A program made the position numbers and the translations under genes. Source: Rhodosorus marinus (lineage: Eukaryota; Rhodophyta; Stylonematophyceae; Stylonematales; Stylonemataceae). Taken from it: a stretch of 64,000 nt of DNA. The stretch is from contig JAMWBK010000002.1 of the NCBI GenBank assembly GCA_029953675.1, positions 1,178,001-1,242,000 of the forward strand, given 5' to 3'. How positions within the stretch are numbered: position 1 is the stretch's first letter; every line of letters begins with the position of its first letter. Below the pieces are notes generated by a model. The model did not search any database. It saw nothing but the letters and a program-made list of their open reading frames with translations, and had not been told where the DNA came from. Positions 1-12,330 of the stretch are shown here, in pieces.

Positions 1-39
1 CTCAGAGGCCACTTGAGTGAGTGTTGAGGCGGAAAGGGA

Positions 40-945
40 AGGGGCCGAGCGGTATGATACATACTACAAGATCCATTTCAACTAGCAAACAAGTATAGAA
101 AAGCATATATTGGAAACTCGATAGTTGTATACAGATATGGAGGATAGTCCGAACTGCTTATCCGTAAGGTCTTTTCTGTGAGCATTGCTGTTTGTGCTTG
201 CTTCCAGAGCTAGCGTACTTGTTTCGCCCCTTTTGGTTTTTCCGCGTTTAGCTGCTAACGTGCAGAGGACTTTGTCGATGCCCTAGGGGTGATGATGAAC
301 CACACGGCGAAGAGAGATCCATTAGAACAGGGAGCACATGATTAAGGAATGGACTAGGCTTCCCGATTGTACGTTTTCTTGCTTCAAGAGTGGCGTACGT
401 TTTTCGCCTTTGGATTTTTCCGAGTTGGATACCAACGTACAAAGGGCTTTTTCTTGGTGTCGAAAGGATGTGGATAACCCACGCCCGAAGAGAGATCGTG
501 AGACCAGGGAACACATGAATAAGGAATGAACTAGAGATGCTGCGTCAACCGGTGCGCCCTTGACCAAGGCAACGATCAAGAGGTCACTTTGGGGTGGTGA
601 ACTTGAGCAGTAGGGTTGCAAGTGGAATGATACATACCACAGGAGCCATTTCCAATAGCGAACAAGTCTAGACGAGCAGATATCTAGGCACGGCAGAACG
701 AAAGCTCGATACTTCACAGATGTGGAGGATAGTCTGAGCTGCTTATCCGTGAGATCTCTTCGGTGGTGAGAATTTTCAGTGAACCACCGGCTCTTAGGGC
801 TTAGCAGTTCTGTGTTTTTTTTCTTGCTTCAGAGTAGCGTACTTGTTTCGCCTTTTGGTTTTCCCGCGTTGGTTACCAACGTACACGGCGAAGAGAGATC
901 ATTAGAACAGGGAACACGCGATTAAAGAATGGACTAGAGTACTGC
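40..945. repeat. Degenerate dispersed repeat, about three copies
   Basis: Three imperfect copies of one unit lie at about 40-360, 376-540 (partial) and 607-945. Shared landmarks are a 'gatacataccac'-like segment, a 'gaaactcgatag...ggatagtctgagctgcttatccgtgag' stretch, a 'cttgcttcagagtagcgtacttgtttcgcc' stretch and an end reading 'cgaagagagatcattagaacaggga'. The copies differ by many substitutions and indels, so they are old. No long conserved reading frame crosses them. This is probably a decayed transposable-element segment of unknown family. Confidence 0.7.
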
Positions 946-3435
946 GTTCTAGAGCGCTTTGTGTTTTGAACTTGTTTTGGCACAGTTGGTTGCTGCCGAG
1001 TAAAGCTTACGAGGTTCCCGGAGGTGGAACACGAGCCAATGTCTAGATCTTAGAGTCCAAACGTCGTATCCATCTCAGTGAAGCCGGTGAGATATTGGCT
1101 AGAGATGATCAAACGGGTTATAGGTAGAGACCAACCAGTTCCCTAGATTAGAGCTAGAGAACACACTAGCTGCCGTAGGCAGCGGGACATAAGGCCACAG
1201 ATACGTCACGTCAATACTTAGCCGTCGGAGGATTCTGGTTTTGACCGCCACACCGTTGTCACAGAGGCTTGGAGAAGAGACATCTACAATTCTCGCGCAG
1301 ATGATCAGCAGGGGCGCTTGATACAAGAACATCTGTAGTGACAAGTTTTTCTTCAGATCGGTACACAAAATCGCGTAGATGCTCAGGAGATCTCTCTACA
1401 AAACCTGCTCGCCATCCACCGACGAGCTGTCACTTTCAGCATCACCACCTGGACGGAAGATCAGTCCAGAGCATACGCTGTCTTGTCATCCCTTGCCAAC
1501 CACAAAGGTACATTTGATTAAAACGGAGAACACCATTGTGCACATGTCGAAAGCATCCGGCAACGTATTGGGTTGTGGTTGGAAAGCGAAACATTCAACA
1601 TTCTGAATCTATGCCAGCTGCAGTACCGATCAATCATGACGGAGCTCATCACCGGGTACCAGGTAGATTACTGCGCAACTACTTAGTCGATTGCCCGTTC
1701 ACGTCAGCAGATATGAATGGTAGGGCTTCCGTCGTTGGAGTCTGAACAAGCCTGGAGTTACTGGGGCAATAACATGCACTCGGATGTCCGGTGCTGCTTA
1801 CGAAGAGGGGGACGAGGGTAATAAGCTCGGCTTTGGACAGAGCGGTTGGTCGTGCTCCAGCCCCAACTCGACGTATGCATACTTCAACATCATTGTGGCT
1901 GCAGCTTTGCTTGAAGGGTAGAGAGCAGGACTATTTTTCCAACTTTCCAGTCACGCCACCAATCACGCCGCTAGAGAAACTGCTTGTATTTTCGACAAGA
2001 GATCCCTTTGCTCCCAACGTGTCCCCCTCATGGCTGGTAGGCAATGCTTGATCCCCAGTATGACAGATTTGACATTGAACCAGTTTTCTTGGAGGCTGTG
2101 AAAAAAACCACTAAAGATGTTGGGCAGTGCTCCGAACAGAAGACATCGAATTGCGTAAATCATGCACCTCCATCTCCACTGGCTTCTAAAGTAAAAAGTT
2201 TCTCGGCTAAACAGAGAGGATGTGAACGATGTTGGACGGCAATGACTTTGCGCCCTAGGCATAGTTGGAAGGTCTGACCCGGTAGCGTAGCTCGGATAGT
2301 ATATCCGGCGTATAGATCCGAAGTAGAATCATTGCGGGCATACTACAGGTCGCCATGGCAAGGGCAGGAATAGATTACTTATGGCCCAAGTCACGGGCTT
2401 GCGGGACAGGGCCACAGTCAAAGAAGGTACCGAAGTTTGGAGAAGTACAACGGAGGTCAAGTATTTCTAATAAACGAGTTCAACGAACAAAAGTACTTAG
2501 TCTAAGAAACAACCACAAAAGCTAAAAGCATTACAAGAGGTAAATAGATGTCGTAAAACTATAAAAATAGATAATGGTTGGCAAAGCTGACCTCCTGTAC
2601 GAGAATCTTGAAAAGCGGCAACGGCAGCCGCTGCCGAACTGAAGGTCGTACGGCTAGTTGATTTTTTATCCTAATTGTCTTTTAATCCCTTGTTGGAAGA
2701 CTAGTGAGAGTTTCGAGACCAATCATCCCTCATACACTCAGGTGATATACGATTTCTCTGTTGAATCAACTTGGCGTTCAGTCTACGTGGACCTGGCGAT
2801 CACATGCCCCGTGACCAACAACTTTCTTCAGTCGGCCGCCCAGCGTCGTAGGAGTCATCAGCTTGTATTCTCCGTTGCCAGTAGGAACGCGACGTGCCGG
2901 TTTGGAGACTCGACAAGACTGGGTTGGAGTGGCTGTCTTACAGACCACCCTGCAGAGTACGTGGAGCTACTACGCAAGGCTTTTTGTTTTTTAGTATCGC
3001 CTTCTAGAGGTATCCTATCAACATGCTCGCAGAGGGGCACCACAGCCTCCTTGGTTTGCAGAAGCTCTTTCCGTAAGCTAGCTAGTTTCCAGTACGCGAG
3101 TGGAGGCGGTTTTTTTTCAGTCTCCGAATAAACACACTCGTTCAGTGGAGCGTTTGCAAATTCTGGTAAAACCAATCAACCTGGAGACAACATTATAAAG
3201 CCCGAACGAGAAAATTTTAAAGCTAAGGGAGTAGATGACCCCGCTCCCGGATCAAGCCAACGTTCATGCAAGAAGCAACAACCTCAGACCAGCAGAGAGG
3301 GCGGCCGAGCTTATGAGGAGGCGGAGTTTACCAAGTAGTCGCACTCCAGGTGGTGCGCAGACACTTGATTTCATCGAACTTCTCAGCCTGAGGGCCATCG
3401 AAAGGGGAACGCCGACTCCCTCCCATCACACGCCA
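946..3435. other. Region without a recognisable gene
   Basis: Short open frames occur on both strands, for example about 157 codons on + at 2658-3131 overlapping about 105 on - at 2858-3175. None shows a family signature or consistent splice extensions. Given the flanking repeats, the stretch is probably decayed mobile-element DNA, but I cannot show that. Confidence 0.4.
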
Positions 3436-3443
3436 GTGTACAA

Positions 3444-3529
3444 GCAGGTGCTAAAAAAAGAAACCCTAGTACTCGGGTTCCCGTGCCTCGAGCAGGTGCT
3501 AAAAAAAGAAACCCAGGCACACGGGTCCC
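3444..3529. repeat. 48-bp direct duplication
   Basis: A unit beginning gcaggtgctaaaaaaagaaa starts at 3444 and again at 3492, a period of 48 bp. The second copy diverges after about 38 bp. It lies inside the repeat-rich left end of the window. Confidence 0.75.
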
Positions 3530-3635
3530 ATTGTCCCGGATGGTCCCAACGGAAACACTGTCAACATCCAAACAGCGAAGAACACTGCGATCTTTTCTAG
3601 GGCTAAGTCTAAGTAAGAAGATCTCGAGGCTTAGT

Positions 3636-3712
3636 AGAACGGAAACTCGATAGTTTACAGATGTGAAGGATAGTCTGAGCCGGTCCTCCGTGAGGCCTTC
3701 TCTGTATGACAA
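3636..3712 (+). repeat. Fourth copy of the left-end repeat (fragment)
   Basis: The segment from 'acggaaactcgatag' to 'ggccttctctgtatgac' matches the internal part of the repeat at 110-180 and 690-760, including 'gtgaaggatagtctgagc'. It shows that the family extends at least to 3.7 kb. Confidence 0.65.
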
Positions 3713-4126
3713 AGCTTTTGCGGTATTCTTGGAGAAAAGTGATCACAGAAGTTTGTGTCCACGCAGTTTCGGTTTTCTAAGAGTTCCTTCTGCTTCACCT
3801 ACCGAGAGTAGAGCGCCAAAGTTGGTAGATATTGCCATGCTTGACTCGAGGATAGCACGGTATCCTCATGTACGTGAGCGAGTCCAATGTCTCCAGAGTC
3901 TACAGACCCACGCGGAAGGACCTCATATATGTTCGACATTTCAGTACGGATGAGGATCGACATCCAGCCAAAGATAATGATCTCGATCTGAAGAATGAAC
4001 ATTGGAAAGATGAAGTTGTCAGTACCACCGGCGTACATCCAACACACAGGGGAGATTCAATGTACGATGACACCGGAAAATTGTGGTGAGGCGATACGTA
4101 CACCATACGCAGAAGCCAGGAGAAGA

Positions 4127-4192
4127 GCCGCCGCGGAGGAGATTGGCTCGCTAGGATCAAACAACACGGTAGCTAGGCTCCTCCGCGGCGGC
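4127..4192. repeat. Perfect 15-bp GC-rich inverted repeat
   Basis: gccgccgcggaggag at 4127-4141 is the exact reverse complement of ctcctccgcggcggc at 4178-4192, with a 36-nt spacer. The arms are much more GC-rich than their surroundings. It could be a foldback-element remnant, or a stem-loop if transcribed. The flanks (3713-5434) hold only degenerate repeats: a 'ggtatct(c/t)ttgtcatgt' motif followed by 'agaactagg' occurs near 4410 and 4818. Confidence 0.8.
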
Positions 4193-5434
4193 TGCCAACG
4201 TGGTTATCCGAAGTGAACCTGGCTCCTCTACACTCCCGACCGCTTGATATTTCTTTCCTTGAAGAACGCGACCAAAGCTGTAGCTCTTTCTGCTGCATTA
4301 GTCTTAGTAATTGACTGCCTCCCGAGTAGAGGTCGGTCTTAGCCAAAGATCCAACCCCGGTTTGGAAGGAACCGACTTTGCTTGGCAGGCTCAGCATAAG
4401 GGCGATTGGTATCTCTTGTCATGTAAAACAAGAACTAGGAAGCCAGACGCAACCTTGGCTAAAACTGAGCAATTTTCTCTGTTGAACTTGTGCTTCTTCA
4501 GTCGATGCGGTGGTCTGACTTAACGAAGACATTCCATCCTGTACGTCAGACTTAACTTTCTCAGAACCCCTGTTTGCGGAGGCACCTGTGACTTCGTTCA
4601 TGCCTTGAGGGACAATTGGTAGATATCCCGTCATGTCCAAGGCGTTCTGAGAAACAAAAGACGGTCTCCACTGGATCTTTGGACCTTTGCCAGTGCGCAT
4701 GTGGACCCGTCGAAGCTGTATACCAAAAGGCTTCCTAATGGAACTCTTCGTACCGGTCTGCGCTTAGCTGGCTGGCAGTGGTGTGCCTTGGGCTCGAAGC
4801 TCTCTAGGATTTGGTATCTTTTGTCATGTCCCCAGTAGAACTAGGGTTTTCGGAACCAAAGCAGTGGACACCCTGGTTTGGTCCGCTGGATCAGTCCGAG
4901 TTTATGCTCTCCGCGAATGGTAGCATGGACCCCTTTGGCAAGCTGTAGCTCTCGTACTGGCACGAAAGCTCACTAGAAGAGGCTAGCGAACATACGTCTG
5001 CATAGAAAGACTTGAAGTCACTAGGAGAGCCATGTCAATTGCGACATACTTTCCTGAGGAAAGTTTCAGTCTACAGATCCTCTTGTTCGACGATATCGAC
5101 GCCAGTGCTGATCTGGGATTGGATGCAAGCCAACCTATCGATATTCACGGAACACACACATTCTGGTGGGCATGAGAGGTTTCGCAATTTCAACTTTATC
5201 GAGTCTTGCTTGTATTCCTTGTGGCCGCGCACGTTCTCCTTGATGATTCGAGAACGTAGATTATTCTTCAGAGACGGGGACTTCATAGAGTTTTTATCCT
5301 TATCGGATAGGTATATATCAAAACCAGACAGAATTTGACCTTTGCAAACGGGATCAAGGCTGTTGGTTGAAAGTGAACCGCCACTTTCTAACGCCAAGGT
5401 GTATATTGAGATCACTGTTCGCGACAAATGTCTT

Positions 5435-6880
5435 CTACATTACAATCGTAGGTTCATACAGATCCTCCTTGATGCTCTTGTGCGGAAGAACCCGTACGCC
5501 ATTGAGACACACACCCTCCTTCACCTTGACGTCCTCACCAAGGACAGTCACATTGTCCGTTCTAGCCCATTTGCCAACAGAGGACTCCCACCCAACAATG
5601 GTCTTTCTCACAAAGGCATGCGCTCCGATCTAAAAACGGTAGGAGACGAGCACAATGCGGAATTGATTGGTCAGATCCTCACTGTACGCATCTTACTTAA
5701 CCAAAGCATGTCGAGAAGCTGTCTCTAACCTTAGAACCCTTCAGAATAGCACTTCCAAGAATCCTGGCTCCGTCTTCTACAATACAATTCGCTCCGATCA
5801 CTACGTCCGGTCCCAATATGGCTGTTTCTGATACTTGAGCTGTCTTGTCGATGAGAACATTGCCAATGATATTTCCTCCTTGAGGGACAAGCGCTGTGGG
5901 GTTGATCTTTGACTGGGAATCTAGGTGCAATCCTAGTCCGGTCAAGTAGTCCTTCGGCTGTCCAACATCTGCCCAGTGGCCTATTCAGAGTGGAGGTGTA
6001 AAAATCTCGCCTCAGGAAGTGCTCCATACTGGACCGAGCTTTGGTTATCAATTTCCCCTACCCGGCAGTTCAAAGCAAAAGAGCTTGTTTTCCGCAGCAA
6101 TTGCAGGGAATGTCTCTCTCTCAATGGAGGTTGGGCGAAGTTCGATTCGGTTGAACACGTTTGGAGAGAGGAGGTAAACTCCAGCATTGATCTTGTCTCC
6201 GCAGAACACCTGAGGCTTCTCCACAAATCTGATTTGAACGTGACACAGTCAAAGATGTTAAGGGTGGGGGGAGTGTTCGGGCAGTTTCAATGCTTGCAGA
6301 TGTTGGGTTTGATGCCTCTTACCGATCGATCATCATCTCTTCGTTGTACAGAACGACCCCAAACTTGGACGGATCATCTACCTTAGTTATGAGGATTGTG
6401 GCCTCTGCGCCCCTGGAAGCATGAGCCTCTAGCATGCCCTTGAACGGATAATCAGCACATACGTCAGAATTGAGTACGAAGAAGGGCTCTCCATCGTTGA
6501 GGTGCTTTTCGGCGAGCTTGATCGGTCCAGCAGTGTCCATGGGTTCGTCTTCCTTGGAGGTCGTGATTTTCACTCCCAACTACACGAGATTGGTAATCCA
6601 CAGAAAGCTGTCAGAAGGTGCTTTGCAACAACACACGACCAAGACTTCTTCCTCTCCATCGAAAACTCACCTTTGCACCTTCCTCTGCAAGAAAGTTTTC
6701 CATGACGTGCGGCTGGTAATTGACAGCAAGCACGACTTCCGTCACTCCCACCGCGACAAGAGCCTCGATCTGGTGCATAATCATTGCCTTGTTACAGAAC
6801 TCAACGAGCGGCTTGGGCTTACTCAGCGTCAGCGGCCGCAGACGCGTCCCGTATCCTCCAACCAAAATCAACGCCTTCAT
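5435..6880 (-). CDS. GMPPB: Mannose-1-phosphate guanylyltransferase (GDP-mannose pyrophosphorylase, GMPPB type)
   Basis: This enzyme makes GDP-mannose from mannose-1-phosphate and GTP in the cytosol and so supplies N-glycan, GPI and polysaccharide synthesis. Five exons join in frame: 6880-6671, 6579-6323, 6228-6062, 5980-5730 and 5629-5435, with GT-AG junctions. They give 359 aa, almost identical to the animal enzyme at 360 aa. The N-terminal nucleotidyltransferase signature is [23 protein letters not shown] follows the second junction, and GQPKDYL ends the catalytic domain. The C-terminal part is a left-handed beta-helix with hexapeptide repeats, ending in YEPTIVM. The start ATG gives [13 protein letters not shown], the family's usual N-terminus. 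It is divergent from ALG13 across about 2.2 kb. The plant-type enzyme is equally compatible. Confidence 0.95.
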
Positions 6881-9062
6881 GTTTACTTAGGCACCAGTAC
6901 TTTCGTATCCGATCCAAATTTCTAGCTCGATCTCAACCCGTACAGCAAACACCTCCCCACGTCCTTGCCCTGCCTCTCTCCGTTTTCAAAAGCCGACAAC
7001 TCTAAAGCAACTCAAACACTTCTTGCTCAAATACAATCAGCCAGCGAATACTGAATTAGTTCAACCAATTGTACATTCTTACTGTTCCATCTATACAGAT
7101 TTTTACAGTAAAAACTCCGTAAACATATTTTCCGGTATGCAGAAGAAACGAAATTTTATTCTCAAGAGGTTATACGTAAGATCTACTCAAATAGTCTTTC
7201 TACATACTGTAACTATACTTAAAAGAAGACACTACACATAATGTATATAGTATGTATTTGTTTTCGAGGGTTTGATCTGCAACGCCTCAACCACCCTGTG
7301 GGAAATGGTTGAACAAATACTAAAAGAAATGCAAATCAAAAATTATTATTCACATTCAGATCGCGGTCGTGCGGTCCACGTAAGGGGGGTAAATCAAATT
7401 CATCAAAGTAGAACTCAAGCAAATATAGGTAGTAAGAATGTAAATACTATTAAGTTGATATATTTGATGTATAGAAAAATAATTCTACAAAATAAACTGT
7501 AAATTGAGCGTTCCTCAAGTAAATCTGTATTTAGTCTAGATTTAGCTGAAACCCAACCCCTTGTTTGAGCGAAGAATCAAGAGAAGTTATAACTCCCATA
7601 AACGCGATGGCAATCTTCTTTCTCGAAGACACTTGAAATATTTTTAATTATCAACTATTATCAACAACAACACCGTTCCTTACCCCCTCCTTACTTCTCC
7701 ACATTTTCATTCAGGACACGAAATTACCAACGGACTCCCCCCCCCTCCTCAATTCCCCCCCCCTTTGGCCTTTCTTCAATTGGTTCTTATGATTAAGATG
7801 AGCCTGTGGGCCTGTCATTTTCGTGACATTTTTTTTGCATACATTCTGGCTTTGTCGGAACAAAAATGGAGGAAGGTATGATTCCAAAAATGCTGGTAAG
7901 GGGGGTAGCGGATTGGGACAGGCTTTTCACAGACATTGAGAAAACAAATGTTGAAAAATAATTAAACATGCCGTGTTCCTGTGAACTGAGGTGTCCGTTT
8001 TTTTAAAGATGTGTCAAAAAACGCCAATCAAAAACTATCCACATATTCTGGTAGACACGTGTATGTATATTATTGCAGTATGAGCCACGTATTTGGTGAT
8101 TCTTTGGATTCTGAAATCAATTAATTGGCAGAAGAAACTATTCTCGATCAGCTATAGCCCTTGCCGCATATGTTCTCTATTGGGTCAAAATATTTGTAAT
8201 GGAAAGAAAACAGCCTCGTGGGCGTTGAAGAAGCTGCATAATTGGAGAAACTGTGAGCTTATAGTATTAAACTCTCTCTCGATTGGATTAACCACTGTTG
8301 TGTGTCCAATTGATTGTAAGGATGAATCGAAATAGATGCTTTTCTTTTGGTTTCAGTCTCTTTTGGCGTTTCCGCAGTTGACCCACAAACTGTCCCACAA
8401 CTTGCCACACGGAGTGTCCCGTTCATAGAAACCTTACTTAACAAAAACGTAGACTTGCCGATTAAGAGCAAGACGAACTAGAGGAGGAGAGCAATGTCCC
8501 TTCTATGTCAGCATGACATCCGCCTGGTTTAAGCTAAGGAACAAGACATTTCAAGTGGTTGAGAGGCTTTGCTGAGCTACTTGGTCGTTTTGCCTATTAA
8601 CTGCTTCTTTGCTGCAAACGCTCCCTCCACGTCTTCTCGTTGCTAAATCTCTTTAGCTCAAGACCAGCTGATACCGGCTTCTATTCATCATACTCGTTCA
8701 TTGAACCCAGATGAGCAGTAACACCAGACTAATGTAACCGTGAACTTTCAAACCAACCGCAGACTAGCATAGCTCAGGCTTTCTCAATCCTGCGCGTCGC
8801 GTGAGGTTCTGCACATCAAAAGCAGACCATCAATTGCGGTTCCGGAAGGAAACACGAAGCTGTACGACGTCTCCGATTTACTTGGCTTTCGTGTAGAGTA
8901 TCTATTGAAGCAGAATACCCACATGAAAAGACTTTTACGAAATTCCAAGCTATCGGGAACGTGTCTACGGAACCAGATATCTGCTGAGGCAGGCATCCAG
9001 TTTGCCCGATAGAAGAGCGAGCTTTCGATTTGTGTTGCTTCTTTTTCCCCGTGTGTCGCGGT
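6881..9062. other. AT-rich intergenic region between GMPPB and ALG13
   Basis: This divergent upstream region is AT-rich from about 7020 to 8100 and contains C-runs near 7740-7765. Short open frames at 7272-7502 and 8093-8335 have AT-driven composition and no recognisable motif. I see no gene here. It should hold the promoters of both flanking genes. Confidence 0.5.
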
Positions 9063-10010
9063 ATGCGGGCTTTTGTTACCGTCGGTAGCACACAGTTCGA
9101 TGAACTCATCATGGCTCTGGACGACGAGCGTGTGCAGAAGGTGAGTTTGTGCATTCTTTTCCTTGGCCCAGTGCACTGGTCCGAAAAAAACCTCACCTGA
9201 GCAGACGGTATTGCGACTGGTAGGCACTTCGTGACATCGGAGTAACCAAGCTCACAGTTCAGGTGCGACCATAGAGAAAAGAGTCATCGTTGACAGACTT
9301 TACGGCTCCTCGATCCTAAACCCAAAGCGCCTCATGCTCTTGTGAACTGGATGCAACATTTGATGATCTCAGTATGGGAGAGGAAGGTACAGAATGGCCA
9401 CGGGCAGCGGAAGTTTTCTGGATGTCGAAGCGTATGACTTCAAGGTAGAAACCAGGAACCAGACACTCCACTTGGTTTTGCTTTTGTTGGTGACGAAAAC
9501 GAACTAATAGAGTACTGCCCTTTCCGTCCTTAGCGATCCCTGCATGATGATATGACAGCTGCAGACCTGATCATCAGCCACGCCGGTGCTGGAACCATAC
9601 TGGAGAGCCTTCGACTTGAAAAACGGCTGGTATGAGCATCACCTGAATCCCTTGTAACAATCCCCAAAGCGTTTTGGGAGGCTCAGCCCTCCATGTCTCA
9701 TTTTCCAGATCGTCGTGGTAAACGAAAGCCTAATGGACAATCACCAAGCAGAACTAGCGGAAGAGATGGAGAGAAACAATCACTCGTATGCAGCTACAGT
9801 TTCAACTCTTCTCGACGTTATCAGGAGAGCAGTAGGGATCTCTTTATCATGCAGACTCAGCACGCCTTCTCTTCGAACTTCCTTTCCTCACTGTGGTTTG
9901 GCTCTTGCATGCAGGAGTTTTCTACTCGTGTTCCTCTCCCACCGCCAAACTCAGAGGCAGTACCTACCGTCTTGAAAGAAGAGCTGTTGCTTCGAAACTT
10001 GGGTCTCTAA
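9063..10010 (+). CDS. ALG13: UDP-GlcNAc transferase subunit ALG13
   Basis: ALG13 is the catalytic half of the heterodimer with membrane-bound ALG14 that adds the second GlcNAc to dolichol-PP-GlcNAc on the cytosolic ER face. Six exons (9063-9140, 9224-9262, 9373-9444, 9534-9629, 9709-9831, 9915-10010) all join in phase 0 and encode 167 aa, the length of the short eukaryotic ALG13. Signatures are the N-terminal FVTVGSTQFDELI, a short GRG stretch, ADLIISHAGAGTILE (the UDP-sugar-binding HAGAGT motif) and VVVNESLMDNHQAELAEE. There is no added deubiquitinase/tudor extension as in vertebrate long forms. The donor at 9832 (gtaggg) was chosen because it restores the PPPN-like C-terminus in frame. No ALG14 is seen in the window. 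Confidence 0.93.
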
Positions 10011-10460
10011 TCTCAAACGATCCGAGTAAGGAAGAGCAATACGTCGAAGCATGGAAGTCTTGATCTGCCCTTGGTAGCCTATTCGCGTACGAAGCCAGCT
10101 CCCGATGCTTCCCGTAGAACGAAAGTTGCGGTTAACGGAGTTAGTTTCGCAGTCCTGGTGGTGGCTCCCTCTCTTTAAGCAGAACGTGAAGGAAGAGTAC
10201 CTTTCGGATTGGTCCAGACGTTGCCCTGATGGCCCTCCATCTTCACCAGTGTTTGGTCGCGGTCGAAAGGATTTAAAAACGCAGAGGCTAACTCTCTATT
10301 TGAAAGGCTTTGCACACCGCTGACTGTTGAAAAGACGCTCTATTCTATATATATATCATTTACATACACACCACTTATACGGAAAAGACTCAAAAGGGCT
10401 TTCTTCGGGATAGCCCCTTCATCGAAGTTAAAACTACGTTCGCGTATGCCCGAAACCTGG

Positions 10461-11600
10461 CTAAGGATTCAGAGCCCCTGGATGACGTTTTCTCATATGC
10501 TTGAGGTAGTTGGCGCGCCATCTGAATTCATGGTCGCAATATGAGCACAAAATTTTCGGCATCTCGTGGTGAATGTTAGCTACGTGCACGTCCAGATGGG
10601 AGCTTTGTGTGAAGCGCTTCCCACATATATCACAGGCGTAGTTCTTCTGTCGCTCATGAACTGTACTCCAGTGTCGGGTGAAGTGATACTTTGTGCGGAA
10701 GGATGAACCACATAATGGGCAAGGATGGCCTTTCTTTGACTTCTTTTTCCGGACCACCTGCTTTTGCTCTATTGTTGGTGAGTTTCCCTCTAAAAGCAAA
10801 AGCCCCTTCTGCCTTTCCATGCCCGTCAAAAGACGATTTGTTTTCCAGCTGGTGGTCGCCAGGGAAAAGATTTGTTGTACTCGAGGAAAAACTTGGCCCT
10901 TTTCGGTTGATAAATTGGTCCTCAGAGAAACACCTGTATCCAAGTGCATCCATCCGTTGCCGCTCATTTTCTCGGTTACACTATTCAACATCGAAAACGG
11001 GTTCATGTCAAAGGGCACGACTGCCCCCGCGTTTCCTAAGAACCTCTGCTTGAGGACATCACAGTGACAAGGCTCTTGTCTCAGTGTACAAAAGTCGCAG
11101 TCCGTGTCCATGACCACATACTGAACTCCGTGAAACCTGTTCGAGCCGGGCGGGGCTTTAGCAATAAATACAAAGCCTTTGGAGTGGTAGAGGCTCTGCA
11201 ATACAACACTACAGCGAATTGTTAGCCCCTCCGAGTCCTGGTTCGTTATTATTGCCATCATGTCTCCCGTCTCAATATCATAGTGGACAACCATTCGATC
11301 TTCACGATAGGAATCCCCATTAACCTTCACGGAGAATGCGAAACCTACGTCTCCGAGTAAGTGTGACGCTACTACAAGACTCTTTCGAAACACCACCGTT
11401 TCCCGGACACCTACTTCAGGACCTTGTTCAAGCTTCAAAAAATCGAATGGCACCAACGTCTTCTGCAGCATATCACTCCTAACCTTCCCTGCCGTTTCTC
11501 CCAGAAGCCACTTTGCAACATCCACATTCTCTGCAAGAAGTCTCGTCGCGGTTCGAAACACACCGCCGTCCGCAAGACCGTCTATCTCAATGAACCCCAT
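10461..11600 (-). CDS. C2H2 zinc-finger protein with a novel N-terminal domain (copy A)
   Basis: This is a single-exon gene of 379 aa. The frame stays open 28 codons further upstream, but the ATG at 11600 (MGFIEIDGLADGG) aligns with the start of copy B and gives exactly the same length. Three C2H2 fingers lie in the last 100 residues: CPLCGSSF...H..H, CDICGKRF...H..H and CSYCDHEF...H..H, the last followed by KRHPG. The N-terminal 200 residues are shared with copy B, including RSDM, VPFDFLKLEQGPEVGVRETV and CDFC-x3-R-EPCHC, a cysteine/histidine cluster that could bind metal. I do not recognise this domain. A nuclear DNA- or RNA-binding role is inferred from the fingers only. Confidence 0.85.
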   Translation of the reverse strand: MGFIEIDGLADGGVFRTATRLLAENVDVAKWLLGETAGKVRSDMLQKTLVPFDFLKLEQGPEVGVRETVVFRKSLVVASHLLGDVGFAFSVKVNGDSYREDRMVVHYDIETGDMMAIITNQDSEGLTIRCSVVLQSLYHSKGFVFIAKAPPGSNRFHGVQYVVMDTDCDFCTLRQEPCHCDVLKQRFLGNAGAVVPFDMNPFSMLNSVTEKMSGNGWMHLDTGVSLRTNLSTEKGQVFPRVQQIFSLATTSWKTNRLLTGMERQKGLLLLEGNSPTIEQKQVVRKKKSKKGHPCPLCGSSFRTKYHFTRHWSTVHERQKNYACDICGKRFTQSSHLDVHVANIHHEMPKILCSYCDHEFRWRANYLKHMRKRHPGALNP

Positions 11601-12330
11601 CTTAAGTTCAAGACAGGCTTGTGCCCTCCCACAAGCCTCAACTTTTATCAACCGTGGATAAATCAATCCAACCCCTCTTCTCAATTCTCTCTTCTAAGCG
11701 TGCGAACATGATTCAAACTCTTGGGAGAGAAAAAGAACCACGCAAACTGGGTCCACTTCTTCCGCACATCAAACTAGTACCGTTTCGATTCACCCGCCAA
11801 ACCCTTCTAATCCCATGCAAACCCGAACCTGTCCAGAGGAAAACCACACTTATGGGTAAAGCTATCTTAATAAAAACCAGAACGCCTTCAGGTTTGGTCC
11901 AGCAAAATACCCTCTCGTCCCCCTCAAACCTGAAGCTAACGATCAAAACCCATCAAAAAAGCCCCTCCAAAAAGTACGTTCTCCTATTTGTGTTACCTAG
12001 ACTTCCTCATTCCCCCCCTCAACCCCTCTACATCCCCACTTCAACGAATACAAACCTCATTCCCAAACAGAAAAGGCTCTCTTCCTTCAGCCCCAACAAG
12101 CTTAAGAGCTCAATAGCATCCTCCTCCCACCCCCTCCATTCTCTACAGAATACTTTTTCTTTTGCTTCTCTTCAAATAGCTTTGGTGTCATTACGCGTAC
12201 ACTGCCCTCCCTCCGAAACAAATCTTGATGCCTTCCAAGTCTCTTCACACTCACATCAAAGCATCAAAGCTTCTACTATGGTGTTGCCAATTCTGGTTAA
12301 CATAGAGTTTTCCAGCTAAAAGTTCAGTAT
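11601..12330 (-). promoter_or_regulatory. Strand-biased upstream region of zinc-finger copy A
   Basis: Plus-strand C/A-rich and G-poor, so G/T-rich on the sense strand of the downstream gene. Long open frames here (such as 232 codons on +) reflect the skewed composition and lack motifs. This probably contains the promoter and 5' leader. No TATA box is assigned. Confidence 0.4.

Noticed and set aside
1099-1368. Possible retroelement polymerase on the minus strand
   Set aside because: The frame contains no YxDD, integrase or RNase H motif and could not be extended.
8784-9227. Overlapping minus frames of 147 and 126 codons
   Set aside because: They overlap the first two exons of ALG13, whose spliced model has clear homology.
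11621-12319. 232-codon + frame
   Set aside because: It falls in the G-poor upstream region of zinc-finger copy A, is low complexity and has no motif.
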